DNA from: Protula sp. h YS-2021
Taxonomy: Eukaryota; Annelida; Polychaeta; Sabellida; Serpulidae
Assembly: GCA_949752745.1 (NCBI GenBank)
Contig: OX457026.1
Span: 49,259,673-49,323,672 of the forward strand
DNA length: 64,000 nt
Reading direction: 5' to 3'
Under the pieces are notes generated by a model. That model saw only the letters and a list, made by a program, of their open reading frames with translations, had not been told where the DNA came from and made no database searches. Of the stretch, positions 8,756-19,521 are shown one piece after another (position 1 is the first letter of the stretch; every line of letters begins with the position of its first letter). The position numbers and the translations under genes are program-made.

Positions 8756-9018
8756 CTTCTCTTCAATTTGAGAGTGTTATGAGAAGATCTTTTTCTTTAA
8801 GAAATTCACTACCCAATCAGAAATGGCGCGATTTGGCGCAAATTTTGTGTACCTGGTATTGATGTAATAGAGTTACAGTTATCCAATCAGAGGAGTGCAG
8901 GTGGTAGCATAGCCTCACTTTAGCGCAGTTTCAAATAGTTTTCAGAATTCACGATAGATGTCACCACCAATGCATAAAATACTAACGTTCTTACAATGAT
9001 TTGATATCTTAAAAGGAA
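8756..9018 (-). promoter_or_regulatory. Probable promoter of the tandem PC4-like gene, with CCAAT and E2F-like sites
   Basis: The region upstream of the - strand gene holds two identical CCAATCAG boxes (8813-8820 and 8883-8890, reading on the + strand) and two E2F-like octamers, TTTGGCGC (8832-8839) and TTTAGCGC (8919-8926), within 115 bp. A GC-rich GGCGCG lies at 8825-8830. The spacing of the CCAAT boxes is 70 bp. S-phase responsive control would suit a DNA replicator, but no expression evidence exists here. Confidence 0.45.
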
Positions 9019-9441
9019 TTAATCATCATTCATCTTTAAATTTGTTAACATGCGGGTCATCAAATTAAAATCATGTATCTTTTTACATATGTTTTCATCC
9101 ACCACGACACATTCATTTTCCCATTTAACCACTTCAGCAGTTAAAGGTACATCGTCATCGTACAATTTGATTATCCGATCACACACTTTAAGCATGAGTT
9201 CAACTAACCACTCATTATTTACTTTTTTAAATGCATCTTCTGTGTCATAGGCCTCGCCAGATAAATTAAGTTCTTTACATTCGAGCATAAAGGATTTTAA
9301 AAAGTCTTCCTTTTTAATACGTTTTCCAACATCTTGCCATAATTCATGTATATTCAACACTTGAAGTTCCCATTCCCTCTCAATTTTAGGGAGCAAGGAG
9401 AAAATATATGTTTCGTAATTGATTTTAAACACTTCGTCCAT
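9019..9441 (-). CDS. Polinton cassette protein of about 140 residues, unknown function
   Basis: 140 residues from the ATG at 9441-9439 (a TTG just upstream is less likely). It is acidic and helical: YIFSLLPKIEREWELQVLNI, then IKKEDFLKSFMLECKELNLS, YDTEDAFKKVNNEWLVELML, and DDDVPLTAEVVKWENECVVV. A clear homologue lies in element 2 at 58,764-59,126 (FSMLPYFESDW; SFLSECEELHLPWNTYD; YGDDVSLSTDI). In both elements it precedes the tandem PC4-like gene on the same strand. I do not recognise the family. It may start the - strand transcription unit near the right end of the element. Confidence 0.7.
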   Translation of the reverse strand: MDEVFKINYETYIFSLLPKIEREWELQVLNIHELWQDVGKRIKKEDFLKSFMLECKELNLSGEAYDTEDAFKKVNNEWLVELMLKVCDRIIKLYDDDVPLTAEVVKWENECVVVDENICKKIHDFNLMTRMLTNLKMNDD

Positions 9442-9800
9442 CTTCAACTTTTAAGATAACGAATCTATGGTTATTATTTGGATAAATGGGATGAGAGGAT
9501 AACCATAATTCATGAAGTTTGGTAAAGGATAACTATAACTCGAAAAGTTTGGTAAAGGTTAATTGAGTACACTTGCAATTATCCTTTTGTTCTCACAAAA
9601 CCGCAAACTTCATAACAAAAGGATGAGAATAAAGAATTACGAGGACTGGTTCCCCTGCTAATATGGTTATAATACAATTCCATGCGCTATAAAATAATAT
9701 CAAACACACAGACAACCAACAGAAAAAAAAATCATCATTCTCTCAAGCATCATAAAACCTCAACATTCCCCTTTTTTTATCTCCCCCAATAACCATACAG
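9442..9800. other. Subterminal region of Polinton element 1
   Basis: No gene. A 30-bp motif beginning GGATAAC is repeated near 9,497 and 9,527 (each ending AGTTTGGTAAA). An 11-bp inverted repeat ATCCTTTTGTT / AACAAAAGGAT spans about 9,576-9,626. A TATAAAAT lies at about 9,690. Subterminal repeats fit the end of a transposon, and the element's right inverted repeat is probably here, but its partner lies outside the window, so the end is unproven. Confidence 0.4.
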
Positions 9801-10380
9801 TTTACACTGAAAACACTTGAGGAGCACAATGGCTCAGGAATGTCATCATTGTTGAGTAAAAACCTCAAACATTTACAAGATAAATAATTACCAGGATAAG
9901 CATAGGTTGCAAGCTATACTACTGATAAATATCTCTATAGGGAGTAGAAATTAATGTATTTAGCCTGTATTTAAATGAGTTTTTTAAAACTCCCTTTATC
10001 CTGATCCTGCTTCTTTCATGCATAAATTAAAGGTATTGCAGCGTTTCCAGCTGTCCTCAGGAAAAAAGGTTATTTTAATAGGTTCTTAATAGGTTAAAAA
10101 AACAGATTTTTATAGGTTTCTGTCGTCAAAAAATAGGTTTTAGTAGGTTGTCGAGGCGTCCAAAAAGTAACTTTTTAAAGTAAATAGGTTCAAGGGTTTT
10201 TAAACATATTTTAATACGTAGTTTTTTTTTTATTTTAACAGTTATAATTTATATACAATAAATATGTTAATTTAAACAACACAGATATTCTAACAAGAAT
10301 GTCCAGGGACAGCTGTGATCTAGTAAATCACGTATCAATAGCCTTGTATGGAATCCAAAAAAGGTTTTCATATGGTTAAG
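9801..10380. other. Non-coding AT-rich DNA
   Basis: No gene or clear element. It holds low-complexity runs, notably repeats of the word ATAGGTT between about 10,070 and 10,200 and T-rich tracts. Nothing else can be supported. Confidence 0.5.
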
Positions 10381-10860
10381 CCTGGTTTTAGAAAATCCGT
10401 ACAAATTTATAAAGGAATCCGGTCAAAATTGTGGGAAAAGCATGCAAATTAGACGCCAAAAGATTTAAAAATGCCGTCATTCGGCCATTTTTTGCAGATC
10501 GTCAAAATATGTAATTTTTTTAAGAGACACCCACCAAGAGAATATTCGCATAAAATTTAAAGAAAATCTTATCAAAAGTTTGGGAGAAGAAGCATTTTGA
10601 AAACTGGGAACTGAAGTTTTAAATGCCCCCATTAGGCCAAATTTTGGCGGATCGCCAAAAAAGTAATTCTTCAAGAGAGGCCTACCTAGAGACCATTCGT
10701 ACAGAAAAAAAACTGAAATGAATCCTATCAAAATTGAAGGAGAAGAAGCATTTTAAGTAAAAGTTTACATACGTTCATACGTACACACGCACATACAGAC
10801 GACGGATATCCTCTATTGATGCGATAAGACCAGCCCGACGAAGCCCGACGTTTCCGTAGA
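10381..10860. repeat. Degenerate ~145-150-bp satellite, about 2.5 units, with tail
   Basis: Units share the words AAATGCC, CATT(A/C)GGCCA, GATCG(C/T)CAAAA, AAGAGA and GGAGAAGAAGCATTTT. The block ends in a tail containing ACATACAGACGACGGATATCC and two GCCCGACG words (about 10,830-10,850). Other satellite blocks in the window also end in a tail of GGACAGAC-type words. Confidence 0.6.
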
Positions 10861-10983
10861 GTGAACAGAGAAAGCAAACAGTACTTGAAGTTAAGGGAAT
10901 GTATCCAACTGATATGCCCATTGTTATCTATTTTTACATGCTATTTTATAATACTGCAAACAGTGGTCAACTCCGTTTATGTG

Positions 10984-11064
10984 TATATGTTACAGGCAAT
11001 TTGTATATTCAGGCAATTCACGAATTGCCTGAAATTTTCTGTATTTCATTGCCTGTAACATATA
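10984..11064. repeat. Nested perfect palindromes
   Basis: An outer 17-bp inverted repeat (10984-11000 and 11048-11064, arm beginning TATATGTTACAGG) encloses an inner one (11008-11019 and 11022-11033, arm TTCAGGCAATTC, 2-bp loop). The word CAGGCAAT is shared by all arms. It could be the core of a small foldback element or the stem of a structured RNA. Confidence 0.85.
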
Positions 11065-11240
11065 TGAGATGCAAAACTTCTTTACTCTACAAAAAATATC
11101 TGATTTGGGGCTTTTATGTTTTAAAGCCACCAGATTAACCACCCCAGCATATTAACCGCAGGAGCACCTCTCTTTTGTAAAATCAACAGGCTAACTGCGG
11201 TTAATGATCCGGAACTTACGGTATGTGCACGTTTCCATCG
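11065..11240. other. Short non-coding stretch with an inverted repeat
   Basis: An inverted repeat ATTAACCGCAG / CTGCGGTTAA lies at about 11,150-11,200 with a spacer of about 30 bp. No gene. Confidence 0.5.
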
Positions 11241-14060
11241 AAACCATAGGAGCATATACGTTTTAATTTCGCGTTGATCAATATTTCCCCAATTTTAGCG
11301 AATTATATAAAAAAAAACGCTACACAACGAAAAATTAAAGAATGCCGCCATTTATCCAATTTTGGCGAATCCCCAAAGAAAGTAATATTTAAAGAGAAGC
11401 CTGCATAAAGAATATTCATACAAAATTTTAGTAAATCTTGTTTATTTATTTGGTGTTCACCAACTAGGATGGCTATATTAGGACGGACTTGCTAAAGCAG
11501 CAAGGATGAAAAAAGAAGGAAGAAGAAATAGTAAAAGAAGAACTACAAAGAAAGAAATTCGGATTAGTCGTCTCTTACGCCATGCACGGAACAGAACGCA
11601 GTAGGTGTGTTCTTAAGATTCCGACCACCCCACAGGGGTCAGGCAGGTAGTAGTATGTGCCACTATTACATAAAATTACAAGGCAATAAGGTTATTTTCC
11701 TGGCGTTAGATAACATTTTTCAGAAAAAATGCTTTTTCGCCAATATTTCCGCTAATTTTTTGTAAATCACAAAGAAAAAAAGAGAGAGAAACAAAATCAA
11801 AGTAAATTCGAATATCCGCCTCCTAATTCAAAAGTTTAAGAAGGTAAGATTATATCACTGGCGTTAACAGGGTTGCCGGCGGGTGAAAAAAAAGAACGCA
11901 AAGGTATAAAAAAGATTTAATTAAAAAATAAAAGATTAAAAAAAAGAACGCCTTGAAAAAAAGACTAAAAAAGAACGACAAAATTTATTTTTATTTTGTT
12001 TAACTGTATAAAAAACTAAAACACACGCATATCTTAAACGTTTTACAGTAAACACAGACATAAAATAGTTAAATACTGTAAAACTAATTGAGCTTAAACT
12101 TTAAGTAAATGAAAAACCTATTTTCATATTCTTTACAATTTAAGAGATTGTAGAACCGCTGCAGGCGCGTAGTACAGCAATTATCTTAATTATATTTTAT
12201 TATTTTAAATAAATTGAACAAAACTACAAACAAGATTGTTCATGGACAATGCCCCAGTTCACGAATGCCGATGCCAAGATTATTACATAAATATAACCCG
12301 TAACCCAAATTTCAAGGCAGAAAAGATGGCGTCAATCAAGACTTTAATATAAAAACGGTTTATCGCCAATATATCCGCAAATTTTTGGCGAAATGACAAA
12401 AATGTAATAGCTACGTGTTTCGGCTAATTTTACCTTCCATCAAAATTTTCGGACGTCTCCTTTTAAATCCTAGGAGGAGGTACGTTGTCATGAAAATTCT
12501 TTTTTGCTAATATTTCCACCAATTTTATGCGAAATAGATGCTCGAGAAGCATGAATCTGTCGTGGTTTGGGTAAAATTTGAAAGTAATTTTTTAACAATT
12601 TACCATTTTGTTAATTTCTGTCGTACTTCCAAATTTAATGTCCACTGCACTGCACAAGGACTGGAAGCACCGCTGGGTAAATTTGAAACGAATCCATCCA
12701 CTAATAAATGCTCTAGGCGCGTGAGACTGACTCCAGTATATGCTAACTCCAAAACACACTTTGTTAATGTTTAAAAATCCACCATTTTGTCAATTTCTCT
12801 CATATTTCAATGCAGAAGTGTTTGAAACAACTCTGGGTAAAATTTGAGACGAATCAATTCACTAATAAATGTTCTAGGCGCGTGAGACTGAAAGTGCACA
12901 GACGGATGGACAGACAGACAGGGTGAAAACTATATCCGTACCTCGGCGTATAAACATGAATAAAAGCAAGTCAGGTGGGTACCAAAGCCTGCTACCTTTA
13001 ATAAGAATTTCAAGAGATCAAGGCCAAATACCTAGGGTCACCTGCGTTTTTAATAATGTTTTTGGCGAGTCACCAAAGAAGTTATAACCACATAGGTACT
13101 AATTTCCACTTCAATAATTCATAATTTTAAGAAGGTAGCTATTAACGATTTTAGTAAGAATTAGTTTTTACCAATGTTTCCGCCATTTTTTCTGAATAAC
13201 GCAAAAACAATAACCAGACAAGTACCAAAGACTACTATCTTTAAGCAAAATTTCTTTGGCTTAAGTTCCATTTTTCGTCAATATTTCCGCCAATTTTTTG
13301 CCAATCAACAAAAAAGTAATGGACAGGTACGCAATAATTCCTGCTACCAATACGTAAAGTTTCAAGACAGTCCGGCTATTTTTCTGCAGTTGGTTAAGAT
13401 TTTACCCAAAAAAAAGTATTATCGCCAATACTTCTTTGGCGAATACCTCCCCCCCCCCCCAAAAAAAAAAGCCAGGCGGACACTTATGTGCACGTTTCCT
13501 TTGAAACGACAGTAGAATATATGTTTAATTGCGTTATGACCAACATTTCTGCCAATTTTTGCCGAATTGCCGTAAAAAATGGCCAGGTAGTAAATAATGT
13601 ATGCCACTATTACATAAAATTACAAGACAATAAAGCTATTTTCCTGGGGTTCGTTAACATTTTTCGTAAAAAATTGGTTTTTAGCCAATATTTCCGCCAA
13701 TTTTTCCAAATTATGAAAAAGAGTAATAGTCAGCTAAGTACCCATAAATGATGATGGCTATCTTTATCTAAAATTGGAAGACAGCAAATAGCCAGTTATG
13801 CAGCAGATTCTGCTACTTTAACTTAAAGTTACAATCCAATGAGGCTATTTTCCTGGAGTTGGTAAAGATTTTCCTGAGAATTTTTTTTTTGGTTGTTCGC
13901 CAAAATTTTCGCCGATTTTCTCGAAGTAATAGCCAGTGAGGTAATATTGCCTGCTGCCTTTCCTTAAAATTTCAACAGAGTAAGACTATCTTCCTGGAGA
14001 TCAGATTTTACTGGAATCTTTTTAGTTTTTCGCCAAAATGTTTGCCAATTTTCTGCCCAT
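11241..14060. repeat. Degenerate ~140-bp satellite (family A), block 1
   Basis: Many diverged units share the words CGCCAATATTTCCGCCAA, ACCAAAAAAGTAATAGCCAG, CCTGCTACCTT, AAAATTTCAAGACAGTAAGA and GGTTAAGATTTTACT. Spacing of the TTAAGATTTTACT word is roughly 125-150 bp. A short different repeat (about 160 bp, two copies with the word TCTAGGCGCGTGAGACTGA) is embedded at 12,540-12,960 and ends with GGACAGACAGACAGGG. A copy of another dispersed repeat lies at 11,445-11,645. The gypsy element at 14,061 is inserted in this array, and the array resumes at 18,835. No coding capacity is believable. Confidence 0.75.
11445..11645 (+). repeat. Dispersed ~200-bp repeat (copy 1)
   Basis: It shares with 62,715-62,890 the words TTCACCAACTA, GAAATAGTAAAAGA, GATTAGTCG and CTCTTACGCCATGCACGGAA, then CAGTAGG/CAGTGGG. 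The 3' words resemble short interspersed repeats seen widely in molluscs. No boundary or target duplication was identified. Confidence 0.6.
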
Positions 14061-14234
14061 TGTAATATTTGGTTACGGTATTAATCGTTCGTAGTAATTA
14101 GAAACACAGTAAGACGCACGGATAATTTCTATTGACTTGTTACTCTAAGATGCTATTCTCATAAGTGACTAAACAGTAACAAAGCACGTGGCATTGCCAG
14201 ATATGGATTGGTATTCATAAACACACATACAACA
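14061..14234 (-). repeat. Gypsy 3' LTR
   Basis: 174 bp; the polypurine tract lies directly at 14235-14243 (read on the - strand). It differs from the other LTR by C/T in the word GGTTACGG and by G/A in TAAGACGC. Confidence 0.95.
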
Positions 14235-14730
14235 TCCCCCTTTGGTTTAAGATGTTATTATTATTATTTAAAATGCATTTACCTTTTCTTTTTAAATATT
14301 TTACTAATACAAATTATTTATCGTAAGAGTGCATTTCCAACTAATCTATCTGGCTGTTGCTTGTTGACATTCAGATAAACATTAGCATCACGCTATCTGC
14401 ATCTGCAGTGGGCGTAACCAAAATAAAAACACCGCATGGTTAAAGCTGTAATGACAACCCACCATGCGCTCCTGGTAGAGAATTTTAGAACTAATTTTTG
14501 TTCCCTCAAGGTCTTACTCATTTCGCCTCATCAGAAAAGCTATTTACCTCTGAAAAAAAACTTGCATCTCAAGTACACGTTTTCTGTTTGATTTAAAATG
14601 TTACTAAGCTACTTTGAAAGCTACATTCTACATGATACATAAACTGTTATATCCTGAAATTGAACACAATTTTGCATAGTCAATTTCAATCATTAAACAG
14701 CATTATACATAATACATTGTTACAAGATTA
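14235..14730 (-). other. Gypsy 3' untranslated region
   Basis: About 500 bp between the pol stop and the 3' LTR. No second frame such as env is present. It carries the polypurine tract at its end. Confidence 0.8.
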
Positions 14731-17700
14731 TTAACGTTTTTCGGGCTGTATTTCTGGTGTATTTAATCTGTCGGGTGGTTTGCTTATTCTACCCGATCTT
14801 GTTGTTGTATTTTGAGCCTGTGTCTTTATATTTATGCCCGAATCAGATTCCCTAAATGTTGTCTGCTGTGATGGTGCATTGGTATTTGGAAGCTTTAGCA
14901 GACTTCTACGGTTTCGTCTCACCACGCTAGACGGTGTTTTGATGACATGTGAGCGAGGTGAATTATCGGCCGGTTTTAGAACAGTTCCTTCAGTACCCGA
15001 GTCTCTTATTACAACCGTATCGCCAGGTCGTATAGGCGGCAGTTCTCGAGCACGGTGTTTCATGTCGTACTGCATTTTCATCTTAGCTCTATAATCGCTT
15101 TCTTTATCTCTCACAGGCGGTGTATTTCTCGGTTCGAGTGTATGGGGTGCGACTGGAAGTGTAGTACGCAATCGCCGTCCCATACTTAATTCTGCTGGAC
15201 TATATCCGTTTTGCAGTGGAGTTGCCCTATATGCTAGGAGAGCTAGATAGGGATCTTCATTTTTCTTCATCAGCTGCTTGAAGCGTTTAACAGCTGATTC
15301 AGCAGCCCCGTTGGAGCGTGCATATCGGGGTGATGACGTCACGTGTCGAAATCCATATTCGGCGCTAAACTCGTTCATTTTCGCATTTATAAACTGAGGT
15401 CCGTTGTCGCTTACGAGCGTCTCAAAAATCCCGTGACGGGCCATGATAGATTTCAGGTGGGTAATGACCGTGTTTGCCTTTGTGTTTATATCCAGTTTGG
15501 CCATCTCAATGTATCTTGAGTAATAATCCACCACTACCAAGTAAGTAATCCCGTTTATGTCACATAGATCAGCGGCTGCCCGTTGCCATGGTCGGTCTGG
15601 CAATGGCGTCGGTTGCAGTGGTTCGGTTTGGTCTGGTTTATTTTTAGCGCATATCCTACAGTTTTTAACCATTTGCTCGATTTGAACACTAAGCCCTGGC
15701 CACCACACACTTCGTGCTGCTCGGCTTCGACACTTTTCTATGCCCATGTGGCCTTGATGTATGAGGTCAAGTATTTCTAGCCGCATACTCGTCGGTATGA
15801 CGATCCTATCACTTTTTAGTGATAGTCCGTTGTATACAGAAAAGTAATCTCTGAACTGGTAGTACGGTATAAGAACGCTTCCGATCTCCGATTTTTCGGG
15901 CCACCCTTCACTAGTGTACTGAACTAGTTTTATGCAGATTTCGTCGTCTTGCTGAATTTCTCTAATTTGGTCCAGCCGGTTGTCGCTGCAGGGCAAATTA
16001 CCGAGAACACCATTAACGAACATTTCTGTAGTGTCGTGCAACGGCGACGGATGCTGGTCACTGATCGATGCCCTCGAAAGGCAATCGCTCGTATACATAA
16101 ATTTTCCCGGTACGTGTGAGATGTGGTATTTGTACCGCATCAATGATAGGCGAAATCTGACGATACGCGGCGGTAGATCGTCTAGGGACTTCTTTCCTAG
16201 CAACGTCACTAACGGTTTTTGATCGGTTTCTATAAAGAAACTGTCCATTCCAAGAAGGAATTGATCGAACTTGCTACAAGCCCACGTGATGGCTCCTGCT
16301 TCCTTTTCGATAATAGAATATCGGGATTCAGCGGGCGTAAGCGATTTTGACGCAAAGTATACAGGTCTAAATTCTTTTCCCGGCGACTCACGTTGGAGTA
16401 ATACGGCCCCGTATCCATAATTGCTGGCGTCACTACGTATCTTTGTTTCGCATTTCGGATTGTACTTTGCTAGCACCCGGGGAGAACAGATTTCTTCTTT
16501 TGTCTCCAGAAATGATTGTTCTTGGTGGGGTCCCCATTCCCACTCGACATTTTTCTTTAGCAGTCGTTTTAGTGCTACAGTGGTGTCTGCCAATTTGCTG
16601 GAAAATTTGCCCATTTGGTTCACTACACCGAGAAAACGACGCAGTTCCGTAATATTGGTAGGCGGTGGCATCTCTTTGATCGCTGCAATTTTCTGCTCAT
16701 CCGCACTTATACCGTCCCCACTTATTTTATGTCCCACAAAGGTGATGGCGGGTTTCATGAATTCACACTTATCGAGGTTAAGTGTTACTCCAGCATCTTG
16801 TAGCCTACGCAACACCGGAAACAAAAAACGTTCGTGCGATTCATAGTCTGGGGAAGACGTGCATATATCGTCGACTAAACACGTTGTGTTTTCCAGCCCT
16901 TCCAGGATGTCGTCCATCTGATTTTGAAAATATTCGGGGCCGGAAGTGATCCCGAATGGTAGCTTCAGATAACAAAATCGACCAAATGGAGTGAGAAATG
17001 ACGTCAGGATTTGAGAATCTTCTGATAGCTTACACTGGAAGAATCCGCTATTGGCGTCCAATTTTGTGAATACGGACCCATGAATCGCGTTGAGAGTCTC
17101 GTCAACAGTTTTAATATTGCTGCGGGGCCTTATCACATATTTGTTTAGCTGTATTAAATCAGTGCATATCCGCACATCACCGTTAGCCTTGGGAACGACC
17201 ACGATGGGCGCACACCACTGACTCACCTCATTGGCATCCAGCTTCCTAATCACGCCATCCGTTATCATCTTTTCGAGACACTTTTTGACTTTTGGTAATA
17301 ACGGTTGAGATATCCTGCGTGGAGCTGACACACTATACGGCTGAGCATCCTGCTGTAACTTGATCCGGTATTCACCAGTGTTGATCGTGCCAAGGCCTGT
17401 AAACAGCTTTGGAAACATTTGACGGATCTTGTCCTTGTACTGCGTGTAACCTGACACCTCGTTTGTGCGCGTAAGAATTCTCAAAGCACTTATTGCGGGT
17501 TTTCCTAACAAAGGAGTTTTCAACCTGTCCACGACGTACACTTTCTGCTTGGATCTGCCCCGGTTGCGATTCACCAGATCACACTCGAATACGCCAATTA
17601 CATTTAAAGGCTGATTATTAGCACCGATTAGTATTTTGTCTGACTTCAGCAAAGGTGCTTTTGGTGCCACATTCTCAAAATCGGAACGTCCAATCAATGT

Positions 17701-18208
17701 AATGTCCGCCCCAGAGTCAATTTTAAAGGTTAGACTTTTGTCATTTATGGACAGTTCAATGTCCCATTCACTCTTATTACTAACCTCCGAGACACGGACG
17801 GTACCTAAAAAGACTTCTTCTTCAGATGGGCACTGTGCATCCACTTGTTTGACGTTTGTGGATTTGTCGTTACGACACATTTTTGCATAATGTCCGATTT
17901 TGTCGCATGTCCGGCATTTTGCCTCACGCGCGGGACAGTCGGCCAACTTGTGTGGCGATAATCCACAGCGATGACACTGCTTGTTTTTCTTTGGATAGGT
18001 CTTTTTCTGATTATCCTTTGATTTGTAACTTTTGTGTTTCTGCGTTTTGTGCTTTACCACGTCTGCTCGCGACAAGCTAAGGTCCTGTAGCGTTTGTGAC
18101 TGCTTTGTGATCATCTCTTTCGAACGTACTTTCGCCAACGCTGTATCCAACGTCAACTTTTCGTCAAGCTGCAACGATTCGCTTAATTTTGTATCCCGAA
18201 TGCCGACA
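14731..18208 (-). CDS. pol: Gypsy Pol: zinc knuckles, protease, reverse transcriptase, RNase H, integrase
   Basis: About 1,150 residues. Counting from 18,174: two CX2CX4HX4C knuckles (residues 67-80 and 87-100), aspartic protease (DSGAD at 153-157), reverse transcriptase (first Asp in KLDANSGF near 373, active site LVDDI near 433-437), RNase H (RSDASNYGYGAVLLQ; ETDQKPL), and integrase with an HH-CC finger (HQGHMGIEKCRSR, then CRICAKNK), AADLCDI, VSDNGPQF and a downstream Glu. The tail is basic with no chromodomain. All catalytic residues seen are present and there is no internal stop. It is joined to gag through a -1 frame offset near 18,200. Confidence 0.95.
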
Positions 18209-18611
18209 AAATTTTATCCCTCAATAGTTCATCCCGTTTTTCGCCGTATTCGCAGTTCTCGATCAAGGAGTACAAATCGGTCAGGAACGCTTCTATCGAT
18301 TCGTTTTCTTGTTGTACGCGACGGTTAAATCGCGCCCGCTCGAAAATAACGTTTCGGCGAACAACAAAGTGTTTGTCGAATTTTTCTTTCACGAGTTTAT
18401 AATTTTTTAACTCGTCCGCAGATAGGCCGAACATCAGCAAAACGTCTTCTGCCTGCGGGCCCATTGCGTATATCAGCGTATTCACCTTTTGTTCATCAGT
18501 TGCTATATCCGCCACAGTGACGTATCTATCGAATCGCTTAATCCATCTGCACCACTCTTCTGGTTTTTGAAAATTCAGTTTTTCGGGTGGTGAAATGCTT
18601 GCCTGAGCCAT
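18183..18611 (-). CDS. gag: Gypsy Gag, capsid part
   Basis: 142 residues from the ATG at 18611 (MAQASISPPEKLNF). It has the Gag pattern EEWCRWIKRFDRYVTVADI, LLMFGLSADELKNYKLVKEK and VQQENESIEAFLTDLYSL. It ends at 18183 out of frame with pol. The domain continues in the pol frame (VGIRDTKLSESLQLDEKL), so the two were one continuous frame; a single missing T in the run near 18,206-18,210 explains the break better than programmed shifting. Confidence 0.9.
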   Translation of the reverse strand: MAQASISPPEKLNFQKPEEWCRWIKRFDRYVTVADIATDEQKVNTLIYAMGPQAEDVLLMFGLSADELKNYKLVKEKFDKHFVVRRNVIFERARFNRRVQQENESIEAFLTDLYSLIENCEYGEKRDELLRDKILSAFGIQN

Positions 18612-18655
18612 TTTATTCGGTTTTTTTTTATCCAAATATAATTACGCTGCCACCA

Positions 18656-18829
18656 TGTAATATTTGGTTATGGTATTAATCGTTCGTAGTAATTAGAAAC
18701 ACAGTAAAACGCACGGATAATTTCTATTGACTTGTTACTCTAAGATGCTATTCTCATAAGTGACTAAACAGTAACAAAGCACGTGGCATTGCCAGATATG
18801 GATTGGTATTCATAAACACACATACAACA
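18656..18829 (-). repeat. Gypsy 5' LTR
   Basis: 174 bp, 172 of 174 positions identical to the other LTR. The primer binding site lies just inside at 18655 downward (TGGTGGCAGCG on the - strand). Confidence 0.95.
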
Positions 18830-18834
18830 CCCAT

Positions 18835-19258
18835 CACCAAATATTGTAACGGCCAGCTAGATAATCAGGTTTGCTATCTGTGCTATCTGCTTGACATTTA
18901 AAGACAGTCAAGATTTTAAGGAATTTCTTTGGTTTTTCGCCAAAATTTTTGGGAATTTTTTTGCCAATCACCAAAAACATAGCAGTAGATCGTGATGATT
19001 GCTACCTTTACTTACAATTTCAAGACATTAATGCTATATTCTAGGAGTTAGCTAAGGTTAAGGTTTAACAAAAACAAGAAAAGAACAATTTCGTTTTACT
19101 CCAACATTTCTGCAAATTTTTGGTGAATCCCTAAAACAATTAATCGATGCACCCTACCCTATAAAATTCTAGAAAGTTTCCATGAGAACCCTAGGAGATA
19201 CGTATTACAGAAAATTGGTTTTTTGCCAATATTTCTGCCAAGTTTTAGCGAATTCTTA
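18835..19258. repeat. Family A satellite, continuation after the gypsy insertion
   Basis: It resumes with ATCACCAAATATTGTAACGGCCAG and the same TTTCAAGACA, TTTTTCGCCAA and AATCACCAAAAA words as the block left of the gypsy element. Confidence 0.75.
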
Positions 19259-19521
19259 AATAAGTTTGTCCAAGAACAAAGTCCCAGCTTACGAAAAGCA
19301 ACAAGACCAACTCCAGCGTGCATGAGCAAGGGAATTTCCCTGAAAAATTGGGCTTCAAAAGATGAGACGGCAAAGAGCAAGCTTAATAATTAATTTAGCA
19401 CCGGACCAGAACATAGACCGATAGATGCATACAAAGATTTCTTTCCCAGAAAAATGAGAAACAGATTTTTTTGCATCTCTGGTAGACTGGATATTCTGCC
19501 ATAGATACCTTCAAACAGCGC
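19259..19521 (+). repeat. Leader segment of the 51-bp satellite, copy 1
   Basis: This unique-looking segment (AGTTTGTCCAAG, GCATGAGC, GAACATAGACCGATA, CTTTCCCAGAAAAATG) recurs at 26,871-27,125, and in both places it runs straight into the 51-bp minisatellite. The shared leader suggests that leader plus array moved or duplicated as a unit. Confidence 0.8.

Larger units (their letters stand above)
1..9700 (+). mobile_element. Polinton/Maverick element 1, right-hand portion
   Basis: The window opens inside a Polinton. Seen in order on the + strand are polymerase B (C-terminal part), ATPase, pX-like protein, companion protein, integrase, candidate penton, basic protein, major capsid protein and cysteine protease, then two convergent - strand genes. 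This combination of protein-primed polymerase, retroviral-type integrase, packaging ATPase, double jelly-roll capsid and adenain-like protease defines Polintons. The structural genes are all open, while the polymerase has a frameshift and a stop. The left end and its inverted repeat lie outside the window, so the right end cannot be fixed; it should lie between about 9,450 and 9,800. Confidence 0.93.
14061..18829 (-). mobile_element. Ty3/gypsy LTR retrotransposon, nearly intact
   Basis: 4,769 bp bounded by two 174-bp LTRs that start TGTAATATTTGG and end CATACAACA on the + strand and differ at only two sites, both transitions. A 5-bp target duplication CCCAT flanks it (14056-14060 and 18830-18834). 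On the - strand the order is LTR, primer binding site starting TGGTGGCAGCG immediately inside, gag, pol, polypurine tract AAAGGGGGA directly before the 3' LTR. Only one frameshift separates gag from pol. The insertion is young. Confidence 0.97.

Noticed and set aside
18183..18215. Programmed -1 frameshift between gag and pol
   Set aside because: No canonical slippery heptamer lies in the gag frame, and the protein domain continues across the break as if one base were lost.
14834..18328. Several + strand frames across the gypsy element
   Set aside because: They are shadows of the - strand pol and gag genes.
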